Assembly: GCF_000611645.1 (NCBI RefSeq)
Contig: NW_014013454.1
Location: 17,978-38,366 of the forward strand
Direction of reading: 5' to 3'
Origin: Monoraphidium neglectum
Lineage: Eukaryota; Chlorophyta; Chlorophyceae; Sphaeropleales; Selenastraceae
DNA: 20,389 nucleotides
Below, in pieces: positions 1 through 9,336 of this stretch. Under the pieces are notes generated by a model that saw only the letters and a program-made list of their open reading frames with translations, did no database searches and was not told the origin of the DNA. The translations under genes were made by a program, and so were the position numbers. The first letter of the stretch is position 1; each line of letters starts with the position of its first letter.

Positions 1-2
1 CG

Positions 3-989
3 TCAAATCGTCCAGGCCGTCCACCCCTGCCCCTCTGTCGACCGCTCCCAATGAGCCCCACACCCCTCGCCCCCAAAGCCCCACCAGGAGTATTTCATCT
101 TGGTGGGGTCCTCTGACAGCTTTTCGTGGCTGCTGCCCAGCCAGAAACGCAGCCCGTTGTCGTCCTCAAAGGGCACATCACCGGGGTCTGGGGTTTGGAT
201 AGTGCATGGGGGAGAAGGGGCTTCAACACAGGGCAGGCTATCTGGAGAACCCAGCGACGCGCCACACGTGGCGAGCGGGAAGGGGTTCAGGGGACGTGAG
301 CAGTGAGAAGGGAGCAGTGGGGCGAGGTGCACAGAGTTTGGCGGGGTGAGTGGGGCTTGAAACCAGGATAGGCGGCGGCAGCAGGGTGGCGCCAGGCAGC
401 ACGCGGGGGTTGCTGCATAGGCGGAGGGGCAGGGCCAGCCGCGCGCGGGCAGCGCTGGCCTGTGCATGTCGCCGCACACATTGTGGCTTCCAAGGAAAGC
501 CACGGCAGCTGCCGTAGCCAGGGGGGTTGTCACCTATGGTCGTGCACCCGGCTACCAACCATCTTTAGAACAAGTTGTGCGACGGGCTGAGTGGAGAGAC
601 TGCTGCAAGGTGACCCATCAGACGCTTACCCATCACCCACCCGCAGCAGCACCCACCTTCCCACTGCACTGCACCAGTCATCTCATCTGCATGCAGCACG
701 CATGCAGATAATCATGAAAGCGGAGGCTGTCAGCGGGTCGTCAGGGAGAGGCCGCCGAGCGCACGGGCCTGCTGCGCGGCCATGTGCACTGTGCTGCAGT
801 GCTCCCAGGGCTGTCCGGGTTCCTGCCCTCCTGCAATGGCCACCCGCCATCGCTGGGCCGCGGAGGCTCACTGTAAAAGTAGAACTCGTCCCGTTGCTGC
901 GCAGGCGCCGCCTTCTTGGCGCGGGTTGCGGCCAGCAGCAGAGTGAGGAGCAGCGCAGTGACCGCCGCGCGCACTGCTGCGCCGGTCAT
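3..989 (-). CDS. Small predicted secreted aromatic-rich protein, function unknown (2 exons)
   Basis: Exons on the minus strand are 989-872 and 187-3, giving 100 aa and ending at a TGA at 3-5. The start is a true ATG at 989. The donor after TTTACA is GTGAGC, the acceptor is CCCCAG, and both sides are phase 1, so the join reads DEFYFY-N-PGDVPFEDD. Residues 1-24 look like a signal peptide: a hydrophobic VTALLLTLLLAAT core followed by a likely cleavage before RAKK. The mature part is rich in Trp, Phe and Tyr (RFWLGSS, KYSWWGFGGEG, GWTAWTI) and has one Cys. I recognise no family. It is transcribed divergently from the sulfotransferase gene. The last 20 or so residues lie in G-rich sequence and may be intron read-through, because a donor-like GGGTGTGG follows GFGGEG; the true C terminus could then lie outside the window. 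Start and splice are fairly convincing; function is unknown. Confidence 0.55.
188..871 (-). other. Single intron of the left-hand secreted-protein gene
   Basis: This phase-1 intron separates the signal-peptide exon from the aromatic exon. It begins GTGAGC and ends CCCCAG on the minus strand. It contains the perfect inverted repeat at 685-709. I found no further exon in it that keeps phase, but a small one cannot be excluded. Confidence 0.5.
685..709. repeat. Perfect 10-bp inverted repeat with 5-nt loop
   Basis: The arm ATCTGCATGC at 685-694 and its exact complement GCATGCAGAT at 700-709 flank AGCAC. It lies inside the intron of the minus-strand secreted-protein gene and could form a short hairpin in the pre-mRNA or a dyad protein site. 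The core GCATGC is itself palindromic. Confidence 0.8.
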
Positions 990-1521
990 AGCCGTTGCCA
1001 GGTGCCAGCTCTCGAAGACACTAGCCCTTATACACCGTAGTTTTCTCTACCGGTACCGGCATAAGCGCGCTGTACTGTACCCAGCAAAACAAGCGCGGCG
1101 AGAGCTATTAAAAGAGTGGAGCAACGTAGCTTGAGTACTTGAATTTGTGCGTGTACGCAAAACTGTTCAATGCAGCTGGAACGGTGGACAGGTAATGGAA
1201 AAAGTGAGACTTGCGATCTCAGCAATCTGATCTCTACAAGGACAACACTGTATACACATTGTCTTGCCTTCATGAAGAGTTATGCGGCTACGCTCCAGCC
1301 CCCAGCTGTCTCGGTGACCGCGTTCCAACGCACCCTCGGCAACACGACTCGGAATGGCCATTGCCCGGTCAAAGCCCCTTGCCTGGCACACGCTGCACCA
1401 TTAGCCCAGACGAGGTCCATACCTGGCGCTTCTGACCACCCAACACCTCGTTCGCGGTGCCGTGGCATCTCCTCGGCCACAGCGGCCAAAACTGCCCGGG
1501 CGCAGTCAGGCCAAACTTCAC
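990..1521. promoter_or_regulatory. Divergent promoter region between secreted-protein and sulfotransferase genes
   Basis: The two start codons, 989 on minus and 1522 on plus, face away from each other across about 530 bp. The stretch is less GC-rich than its flanks between about 1070 and 1280. It contains a TATA-like TTTTAATA on the minus strand at 1106-1113, about 117 bp from the minus ATG, and a 10-bp palindrome CCGGTACCGG at 1050-1059. An upstream non-coding or coding exon of the sulfotransferase could also lie here; I could not identify one. Confidence 0.5.
1106..1113 (-). promoter_or_regulatory. Candidate TATA-like element for the left-hand minus-strand gene
   Basis: TTTTAATA on the minus strand lies 117 bp before the ATG at 989. 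The spacing is similar to the TATA-to-ATG spacing of the kinase gene (148 bp) and of the right-hand secreted-protein gene (about 134 bp). This is a motif match only. Confidence 0.35.
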
Positions 1522-4500
1522 ATGCAACCCCCACACACCAGCGGCGATGCCGGCGCGCCCCTGCTGGCCCCGCTGGCCCCTCTGAATCCGGCCGAAAACC
1601 CAGCAAAGCCTGCTGCCCCGGCGGTGGTGGTCCACGCGGGCAGCGACAGCTGCAGCCCGAAGATGGGGCGGCTCTCCCCCGCCGCCTCGACCGCCTCGTC
1701 AGACGCGTCCTCGGCCGGCGAAACCGTCCTCGTCATCCCAACCGCCCGGCCCGGCCACAAGCGCGCCGACGAGGCGCTCCCGTTCTCGCCTAGGCCGCCG
1801 CGCGCCGCAGCGGCGGACGCGCCCGCCGAGCCCGCCGAGCGTCCAGAAGCAGCCCCCGTCCCGGCCCCCGCCCCTGTGCCTGCACGCGCGGCCCTTCCGC
1901 GGCTGCACCTCAGCCACGAGCACCCGGCGGTGCTGGCCGCGCTGTCCGGCGCGACGATCTCCTCCGGGCGGCTGGAGCTGCGGGGCCGCCGCTCCTGGGT
2001 GCACAACTACGTGCTGATGCCGCTGGCACTTCCGCTGCTTGGCGTGCTGTTTCTGGCGGCGCTCGTGGCGGCGTTTGTGCCGGCGCTGATGGTGTGGCCG
2101 GCGCAGCTGCTCGCGCGGCGGCTGTACTGGGCGTGTCCTTTCCTGCCCCACGCCTGGCAGGTGATGATCAGTCAGCGGTTAAGTCGTCCAGCGGCACAAC
2201 AGCAACGCTGTCTGTCCGCGTGCGCGGTCCTGGGCTCATGCGTGCACCCTGCGCGCCCTCCGCCCGAGCAGCTGCAGCAGTGCGGCTCCACAGGTCTGTG
2301 CTGTTAACACGCCATTCTCACAAGCTGCTGAAGGCACTCTGCTTTGCCTTCAAAAAAAGAGGTCCCATCCCACCCAGCCCCCCATCCACCAACCGCAGGG
2401 CCCCATCCGCGCCGAGTGGGGCTGGCTGGGTTCCACCCTGCTGCGCCTCCAGTTTGAGGGGGCCCACTGCATCACGGTGGTGGGCCGCCTGCTGACCCTG
2501 CCGATGCGGCCACACCTGCCAAACTTCTACATCGCTGGCTTCCCGGTGAGCGCGGCCGCCGGCTTGCAATCCACGACACGGGCAGACAGTGTGCAACTGT
2601 TTGTGTGTGTGGAGGTGGGTGTGAAGGGTGGCTTTGCACGATGCACAGCTGCAGATCGGCACCACCTGGATTCCAGAGGCTCGTGTCGGCAATTTGTCAG
2701 CACTTTCAAAGTGTCTCTGCTCTGATCCCCGCTGCGAGCCCAGCCGCACTGCGCTCGGGGCCGGCACCAGCCGTATATTCATACGCCCCTGCTCTCGTCC
2801 CCGGCGTGGCCCCTCCTGCACGCGGCCCCTCAAATTCACCCCATCACGCCTGCTCTGCACCCGCGCGCCTCATCCGCCCGCCCACCGCACCCGTGTTCAA
2901 CGCACCCACCTCGCGCCCTTCCTGCGGCCTGCAGAAGTGTGGCACCACCAGCCTGGCCGCCTACCTCAAGCTGCACCCAGACCTCTGCGGCATCGCGGGC
3001 ATGCCGGGGCACGGTGGGCGGGCCAAAAACGGGGGGCAACAGAGTGGCGGATGGGTGGTGTGATGGAGCAAGGCATGCCGTGTAGGTGGAGTGGAGCAGT
3101 AGCACACACAGGCAGCGTGGGGCGTATCCGCAAGGCAGGTAGTCCAGGGCTGGGGGGAGCAGCGCAATTGCCTGGGTATCGGCCCTCGCTGCTGCTTTGG
3201 TGCTCGGCACTTACGCGCAACCTGCGTGGCGCTCCGCGTGTTCAACGGCAACAACTGTCCGCGCTGCCCCTCAGAGGCCCTGGGCAAGGAGTCGCACTTC
3301 ATGGGGGGCCTGCTGGGCCGGGGGTCGGCCGCAACCAGCGCCGCCCTGTACCGCTCCTTCTTTCCCACAGTCATGACCAGGTGGGGGGGCAGGGTCGAAG
3401 GCCGCGCGATGTCGGTGCAGCCTCTTGCGCTCGCGAGGGATGTTTACGGATGCAGGTGTTGTTTGACGTGGCTGCAGGGCAGCAGCTAGGGCTCAAAGGC
3501 TCGTGGATCTGCATATAGGCCATATGTGCGATGCGCAGAAGGCAGCCACCCCTGAGAGTTTGAAGCAACAACATCACCTGCCTGGTGATACTATCACCGC
3601 TTAGTAAGCGACCCCAGCCCTGCTGCCCACGCCCATAGGTGGTGGTGCGAGGTGGTGCGCGGCGCGCGGCGCTGGCAGTGCTTCGACGCCACGCCCACGT
3701 ACGCGTGCCTGCCCTACATCCCCGCGCGTGTCAAGGCGCTCACGCCTGACGCAAAGGTCATCTTCATGGTGAGGCACAGCACACACCCACGCACTGTAAC
3801 ACGGGGCGGGGCGGGCCATTCATGTGAGGGGCGCCGACCCGCCTGAAGTACGGTTGCTAGAGTGCTTTGTTCATGCCCCACAAGCGCAGGTGCGGCGCAG
3901 CCGTGCTCCACGGCCACCGGCAGCCACTGAAGGCGCCGGGCGCAGCCGCACCTTGCTTGGCTGCCAATAAAGACGTTCCTGGGACTTCTGCACCCTTATG
4001 ACGCATGAAATTCCAGGGCTGAGTTGATGCCCTAGATTGTTCACAGCAAGCGGACCTTGCTGTGAGCGGCCACCTTTGCCTGCCCCCTCGACGCCACGCG
4101 CCGCAGATCCGCGAGCCGACCGCCGCCGTTTTCAGCGCCGAGAGCATGCTGCGCGGCATGGGCGTCCCCCTGACCTGGTCCCTCGCGCGGCCGCTGCCCG
4201 GCTCCGTTGTGGCAGGGAGGCGTGGCGGCTATGTCGACGTGGAGATGGGGCCCCAGGACGGGAATGACCTGCTCAGGGTGGGCTGGGGCCGGTGGGGAGG
4301 GAGCTAAATCGATGGGTGGGGAGGGCGCTCGTTCAACAGGTGGGGAGGGTATTGATTCCATAGCAAATCGCGTGCCTTGTCTTCCGCGATGCAAGGGATG
4401 CATTGCAGTGGATTGAAAGCTTTGACTTTGTTTGCTGGCTGGCTGCTGGTGAGTGCTGGGTGCCTTTCAAAACAATGTGTTGGAATGAATTGTGATGCAT

Positions 4501-5770
4501 CCACCCAGCCGGCTACTCCCGATTTCGACATCTATCAATTCAGCCCAAACCTCGCTGCAGGTTCTGCACTGCCTTGGCCCCACGTACCTCAATCAGACCC
4601 GCCAACTTGAGATGTGTCATTGTTCATCCATACCCCAACCACCTCCACAACGCACCCACCCGAAATCACCTGCTACGTACCAACCCCCACGTGCACATTC
4701 AGGGTGACCCCGGCCATGATGCCTTCTGGTCCAGCCTGGCTGAGCTGCCCGCCGACGCGGACCTGCCCGCTGAGCTGCCGCAGCGCTTCTACACCAACGC
4801 CCACAGCTACATCAAGGGGGCGCAGTACGCGGACCGCCTCGCTGACTGGGCGCGCCACCTGCCACCAGAGAAGTAAGGGGCGCCGATGTTCTCTGGGGCT
4901 GCGAGCGCGGCGGCGTCGCGCATGCGCGAGGCGCGCGCGTGGGTCGATGAGGCGCGGGCCCTGCAATGTCTGGAGCTGCCCGTTGGCTGATCAACACCAG
5001 CAGACTTGCTCAGCCGGCCTGATCGGCCATCCGGGTCATTGGCGGCTTCACACAGGAACGGGAAGACGCCCGAGCGGCACAGCACCTGCTTTGACGTTGC
5101 ACACGACGCCGGTGCCGTCCGTCGTTGTTGGCCGCCCCGCCCACCTCGCCCCACCTCGCCCATCCCCTCCCGCGCGCCCCCATGGCGGGCCTACCCCGCC
5201 CGCCGCGGCCGTCAGCCTGCTGGTTGTGGACTTCAAGCGCTTCGTGGAGTCCCCGGAGGCGGTCGTGAGGGAGGTGCTGGCGTTCGTGGGCGCTGACGGC
5301 GACAGGTGGGGACTGGCGAGGGCGCGGGTGTGCACACTAGTGGATCCGGGTGGATCAATGTTTCCTCCGCCTGCCACGAGCTGGGCGTCGGCTGGGCTGT
5401 TGGTTGTGCGTGATAGGTGGGTGGAAACCTTTTTCGATGGCTGCTGCAGGTGCGCCGCTAGTCCGCCGTCCACAAACACGGACACGGTGGACGCTCGACC
5501 AGACACACCTGCTGCCAGGTCGCCAATCTCCCCCCATCGCCACTCATCATGCAACCCCCCCTTAACCCCCCATCCCTGCGCTCAAACTATGGCAGGTACC
5601 GCTTCCAGCGGCTGCCACCTGGCATGGCCACAGACTACAAGGGCGCAAAGATGGACCCCTCAGTGCGCCGCGCGGTGGGGGCTCGCTGGTTTGCGGCCAC
5701 CAACGCGGCGCTGGCGGAGATGATCGGCACTGACCTGGGTTGGACGGCGGCGATTGGCGCCAGGCAGTAA
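1522..5770 (+). CDS. Membrane-anchored PAPS-dependent sulfotransferase (9 exons, 568 aa)
   Basis: Exons are 1522-2160, 2399-2545, 2935-3013, 3275-3380, 3639-3768, 4107-4277, 4703-4872, 5216-5305 and 5596-5770. Every junction agrees in phase and the stop is TAA. Sulfotransferases of this fold move sulfate from PAPS to a hydroxyl or amine, usually of a glycan in the Golgi. Spliced residues 257-269 read IAGFPKCGTTSL, the 5'-phosphosulfate loop, with Lys263 as the key residue. VIFMIREPTAAVFS holds the 3'-phosphate-binding Arg369 and Ser377, eight residues apart as in the family. KESHF (293-297) and LLVVDFKRF (482-490) are further family landmarks. One transmembrane helix (about 166-192) follows a 160-residue Pro/Ala/Ser-rich N terminus, fitting a type II Golgi protein with an unusually long cytosolic tail. 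ATG 1522 is the first ATG in frame; an earlier in-frame GTG at 1462 is less likely, and an upstream exon is possible. The substrate cannot be told from sequence. Confidence 0.85.
2161..2398 (+). other. Sulfotransferase intron 1
   Basis: This phase-0 intron (GTGATG...CCGCAG) lies directly after the membrane-anchor exon. If retained, the frame stays open to a TAA at about 2305, giving the anchor plus about 50 unrelated residues and no catalytic domain. The other seven introns are 2546-2934, 3014-3274, 3381-3638, 3769-4106, 4278-4702, 4873-5215 and 5306-5595. Confidence 0.7.
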
Positions 5771-6722
5771 AACAGGCCTGTTTGGGGTCCGTGTACAGCG
5801 GGGACCACCAATGGAGGGTGGAAGGCCAATGGCATCGTGCTGCATGCATGCGGTGCTTATATGTGAAGCGCCAGGCCGTACCGCACGCGGTACAGTACAG
5901 TGGTTGGTGCCGCTCCTGCTGGATATGGGCGTTTTTGTCATGTCATGGACACTTTCTGGCATTGATGCACATTTGTTGCTTCTGCGTAGCGTGTCTTGCA
6001 ATGGTGTCGCTCTGGCGGATGTTGTTGTTTGTTGTTGTTCAGAGTGCCCTGTGGCACTTTGAACACACATCACAGGCAATGGTGGGCAGAATTCAGACCG
6101 TGCGCATGTTACCAACCCCCGGAAGGAAGCTTGGTATATATTTTCAGCAAGAATGCCTGGTGTCTTGTGGCTTCCTGCATGCTTGTGGTCACCATGACGG
6201 TGGTGCTGCTGCAGGCCTGCCGTGCTGCCGAGCACCCATCACAAACGCGCCACATGCAGCTTGCTGCTGGCATAACCCATGCTTTGCCTTTCGGGTCTTT
6301 GCTGATGAATGGAGCTTGCTTACCTCATGACTGCTCCCTGCCTGCTTGTGTACACGCATTAGTGTTGCCTTTCCTGGACTCTACGACCAACCCGCTTACA
6401 GTATCTGACTCGGACTGTCGAGGCAGCGGCGGCACTTGCGGCCACAATCAAAAATGTTGGCTGTAACATGCGTGTATATTCTGAATCCCGCGCGTTGCTG
6501 CCAACAGCACTGCGACCATTTCGAAAGCTGCAGACGAGGGGGCGTTGTTGTCAGCACGAGCCTGGCACGAGCAGAGCGCACGCAGCAGCACATTGCGTTG
6601 ATTGTCAGCAGGCGCTCCACGATCGATCGCGATGCATCAGGTGAAACCCAACATATGTGCTTAAATACGACGCGTTTGATTCAAATCCCGCAGATCAGAG
6701 CGCGCTTGCCAACATCGCAACC
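5771..6722 (+). other. Intergenic: sulfotransferase 3' region and promoter of the next gene
   Basis: I see no supportable gene here. The region is less GC-rich than the coding parts and contains T/G-rich runs near 6020-6045. The only TGTAA downstream of the sulfotransferase stop and before the next gene is at 6462-6466, which would imply a 3' UTR of about 700 nt. A TTAAATA at 6661-6667, 56 bp before the next ATG, is a weak TATA candidate. Confidence 0.5.
6462..6466 (+). terminator. Candidate TGTAA polyadenylation signal (sulfotransferase)
   Basis: TGTAA is the usual poly(A) signal of green algae. It is the first one on the plus strand after the TAA at 5770. The long distance makes the assignment tentative. 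Confidence 0.35.
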
Positions 6723-9336
6723 ATGTCGAAGCGCTCTCTGAGCGTATCAGCGGCCAAATCAAAGCAGCTGCAGCCTGGCATGGGGGGCCAAAGGGCCGTG
6801 AGCGCACCCGTCAGGCCCGCAGCAACAGCAGCAGCAGCAGCAGCGGAAGCCTCCTCGCCACCCAGCGGCAAGCTGATGCCGCAGCAGGATGACAGGCATG
6901 ATCAGCAGCAGCAGCCCTCCGCGGCGCTGCTCGTTCAGGACGTCCCTGCCACAACCCCTGAGGGTGGCGACCCCCTCGACGCTGTGGTCTTTGGCGGGCA
7001 CGGCTCTGCGATAGTCCTGCCAGGCCCCGCCAACGACGCTGCGGCTACAGCGGCCACAACGCCGCGGATATCTGCGAGCGGCGAAGGCGAGGCGGGTCAG
7101 GCTGCAGGACGGACGGAGTGCTGCGAGAGCGATGAAGAGGCAGCGGCGGCGCCGCGCGGGGGGGATGCAGCAGCGGGGGACGACGCATGCATCGGTGAGC
7201 AAGGAAGTGCAAACATTAGGGCTGGGACACGGTCGCATGCACGCAGATGCATGCATGTGGGACGCTTGGGCGCATGACGTGCATGCCAGCATGCATGCAT
7301 CTCCTGGATGTGCTGGTCGGGTCTGCATGCTGCCTGATACATGGCATTGCAGCGCTCAAACTCAACAACATGCATGCTTCCGCCGGCCCACGCCCCTTCT
7401 TAGGTGGCAAGAGGACCAGTAGGCCGCACTCACGCAAGGTGAGCTAGTGGCACACGCGTCATGTACAGGCCGGCAGCACGCATCACAGCAATGCAGCTTG
7501 CCCGCGCACTTGCAGAGGCCCTTGTGTGCCTTTTTCTCCTCCACGGCATCCGCTCCTGCTTTAAATGCCGCTCGCATCGCCTACCCCTCAATAATCTCCC
7601 AGGAGACGGTGCCCGACAGCGAGGACGACGGCAGCTTGAGTGGCAGTGATAGTGACAGGTCCACACCCCCCAAGCGCAGCAAGAAAGGTGCTGCATCGGA
7701 ATCGGACTATTCAGCAGAGGTGCGTCAAGCTGGGGGAATGCCGGGTTCAAGCTGCATTGTTGGGCACCGAAGGACGCTCAACTGGCACTTGGGAGTTCAA
7801 CACGCCTTTACTTGCCCTGTCTGTCGCCTGGCGTGGCACGACTGCGAACAGAAGCGCGGGCATTGCGCGCACCCGCCCAAACCAGATGTCGGATGCAAGC
7901 AGCAGCAGCAGCGAGGAGGAGGACGCGGCGTCATCAGAGGACGCCGCTGACAGCGACGACAGCGGCACCAAGGGCGGCAAGAGGAGGGGCGGTGGCAGCA
8001 AGAGGGGCGGTGGCAGCAAGAGGGGTGGCGGCAGCAAGAGGGGCGGCACAGCGTCCGGCAGGGTGGGTTCGATCAAAGGCTCGCTGGTAGGGGTTGGATG
8101 CGTGGGCTGTGGGCCAGCTTGGCAAGTCTGGATTCTGCTTGCTGCGAGGCAAGAGGTTGTCCCCCAGGCTACGTAGGCGACACAGCAGACCCTAACCGCT
8201 GGGCCCATTAACCACATGACGCTGTGCAGGGAGGCCGCGGCGGGGCTGGCGGCAAAGGTTCTGGCCGTGGCCGCGGCTCTGCCGCAGCCAGCGGTGGCGC
8301 TGGTGGTGTCCGGCCCTTGGCCAAGGCCGCCGCTGCAGCGCTTGGCGATGACGAGGCGGCCCCTGCTGCAGTCAGGTCTGGCCGCGGCGGCGCCCGCTCT
8401 GGCAGGGGCAGGGCCGGCTCCGGCAGGGGGGGTGGCCGCTCTGGCCACAGCGGCACCGCTGCAGCGCCTGCAGCTGCAGAGGTGCAGGCGCGGGAGGTGC
8501 TAGCAGTTGAAGGAGCAGCTGCTGCAGTCGGCACTGTGGCGGTGGCGCCAGCAGTGACGGGCGCTGGGCCTGCCGCACGATCGGGCGGCGACAGCAGGGC
8601 CGCCCCAGGCTCTGCACCCGGCCCAGTCGTGCGCAAGCCGTCTGGCAAGGGTGCCAAGGCCCACACAATGCCTGGAACCGGGGGCGGCACCGGGGTGGCG
8701 GCAGCAGCGCCCGACAGCGAGGATGCTAGGGAGGCGGCTAGCACTGCCAAGGCTGCTGGCAGCGGCATGGTCGGGGTGCCGAAGGGCCCAGCGGGGCGCG
8801 CGCCGTTTTCTGTTAAGCAGCTCAGCAGCACGCCGGCGGCGACGGCCATGAGCGCCGAGGCTGCAGGTGCAGACAATTCAGGGCGTTAAGGGGACCAAGG
8901 ACGTGTTGCGGTTGTGCCTGCACTCGCGGTCAACCCCTCCTGTGGCCTGATGCTGAGTCCACCTGCAAAGGTCAGTGCATGCCAGCGCTAGCAAAGCCAA
9001 CCACTGAATCATGCCACGCACGCCCGCGTTGCAGGTGCCACCAAGCCCTTGGCAGCCGCCACTGTACCTAGGATTGGCCTCAGCAAGGGCCGGGGCTTCA
9101 AGGCGCCGACTGTCACTTCCCCTGCCTCAGCTGCCAGCACTGGCCCCACTGGCGGCGGCGGCGGCAGTGGCGGCGGCGGCGGCAAAGCGCCTGCTGCAGC
9201 TGCGTCGGGCTTGGGCTCTGGCGGCGGCGGCGCAGGCGGGGCGGGGCTGCTGGGCGTTGGGCAGTTCCGAGTCGCGGGGCTGCGGGGCAGGGGCAGGGGC
9301 AACTTCAAGCCGCCAAGCTTTGTAAACAAGCCGTGA
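6723..9336 (+). CDS. Low-complexity nuclear-type protein with acidic-Ser, SKRGGG/RG repeats and GLSK/FKxP C-terminal motifs (6 exons, 579 aa)
   Basis: Exons are 6723-7194, 7404-7438, 7603-7719, 7886-8062, 8230-8866 and 9035-9336. All junctions agree in phase; the second exon has only 35 nt. The start MSKRSLSV sits in a good CAACCATGTC context. Domains: an Ala-rich N terminus with short poly-Ala and poly-Gln runs (1-157); a basic KRTSRPHSRK joined to acidic VPDSEDD and SGSDSD (159-208); an acidic SSSSSEEED tract followed by four KR-GGGS repeats (209-267); an RG/GR-rich, Ala-rich linker (268-480); and a C-terminal exon with PRIGLSKGRGFKAP (491-504), a poly-Gly spacer, and a terminal NFKPPSFVNKP (569-579). 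Alternating acidic-Ser and RG-rich basic blocks suggest a nuclear DNA- or RNA-binding protein. R-x-GLS-K/R resembles the RAD51-interaction motif of RAD51AP1, which also has acidic-Ser/basic blocks; this is a weak, testable inference. No catalytic domain is visible. Confidence 0.65.
6820..6845 (+). repeat. Imperfect GCA trinucleotide run in coding sequence
   Basis: Consecutive GCA codons, interrupted by ACA, encode a poly-Ala run near residue 35 of the low-complexity protein. Slippage here would change the Ala count without a frameshift. Confidence 0.7.
7195..7403 (+). other. Intron 1 of the low-complexity gene, dense in GCATG
   Basis: This phase-1 intron (GTGAGC...CTTCTTAG) carries nine GCATG pentamers, several as overlapping GCATGCATG, in about 209 nt. 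A tenth lies in the flanking exon at about 7186. See the findings for possible meanings. Confidence 0.75.
7979..8050 (+). repeat. Tandem 18-bp coding repeat (KRGGGS)
   Basis: About four near-identical copies of AAGAGGGGCGGTGGCAGC encode KR-GGGS units in exon 4. The first copy carries an extra AGG (KRRGGGS), and the third has a GGT/GGC swap. Unit size and similarity point to recent tandem expansion. Confidence 0.85.
9321..9325 (+). terminator. TGTAA motif inside the last codons of the low-complexity gene
   Basis: TGTAA overlaps the codons for FVN, nine nucleotides before the stop TGA at 9334-9336. No other plus-strand TGTAA was seen before the next gene. If it is used, cleavage 10-20 nt downstream would leave almost no 3' UTR. 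Confidence 0.3.

Noticed and set aside
1462..1521. In-frame upstream GTG start for the sulfotransferase
   Set aside because: Nuclear genes rarely start at GTG, and a true ATG follows at 1522. An upstream exon remains possible.
6670..6690. GATTCAAATCCCGC resembling a tRNA B box
   Set aside because: There is no matching A box, no anticodon arm, and no acceptor stem around it.
7747..8448. 233-codon minus-strand frame rich in Pro and Leu
   Set aside because: It is the complement of the GGC/AGC repeats in the low-complexity gene, whose plus-strand exons are phase-consistent.
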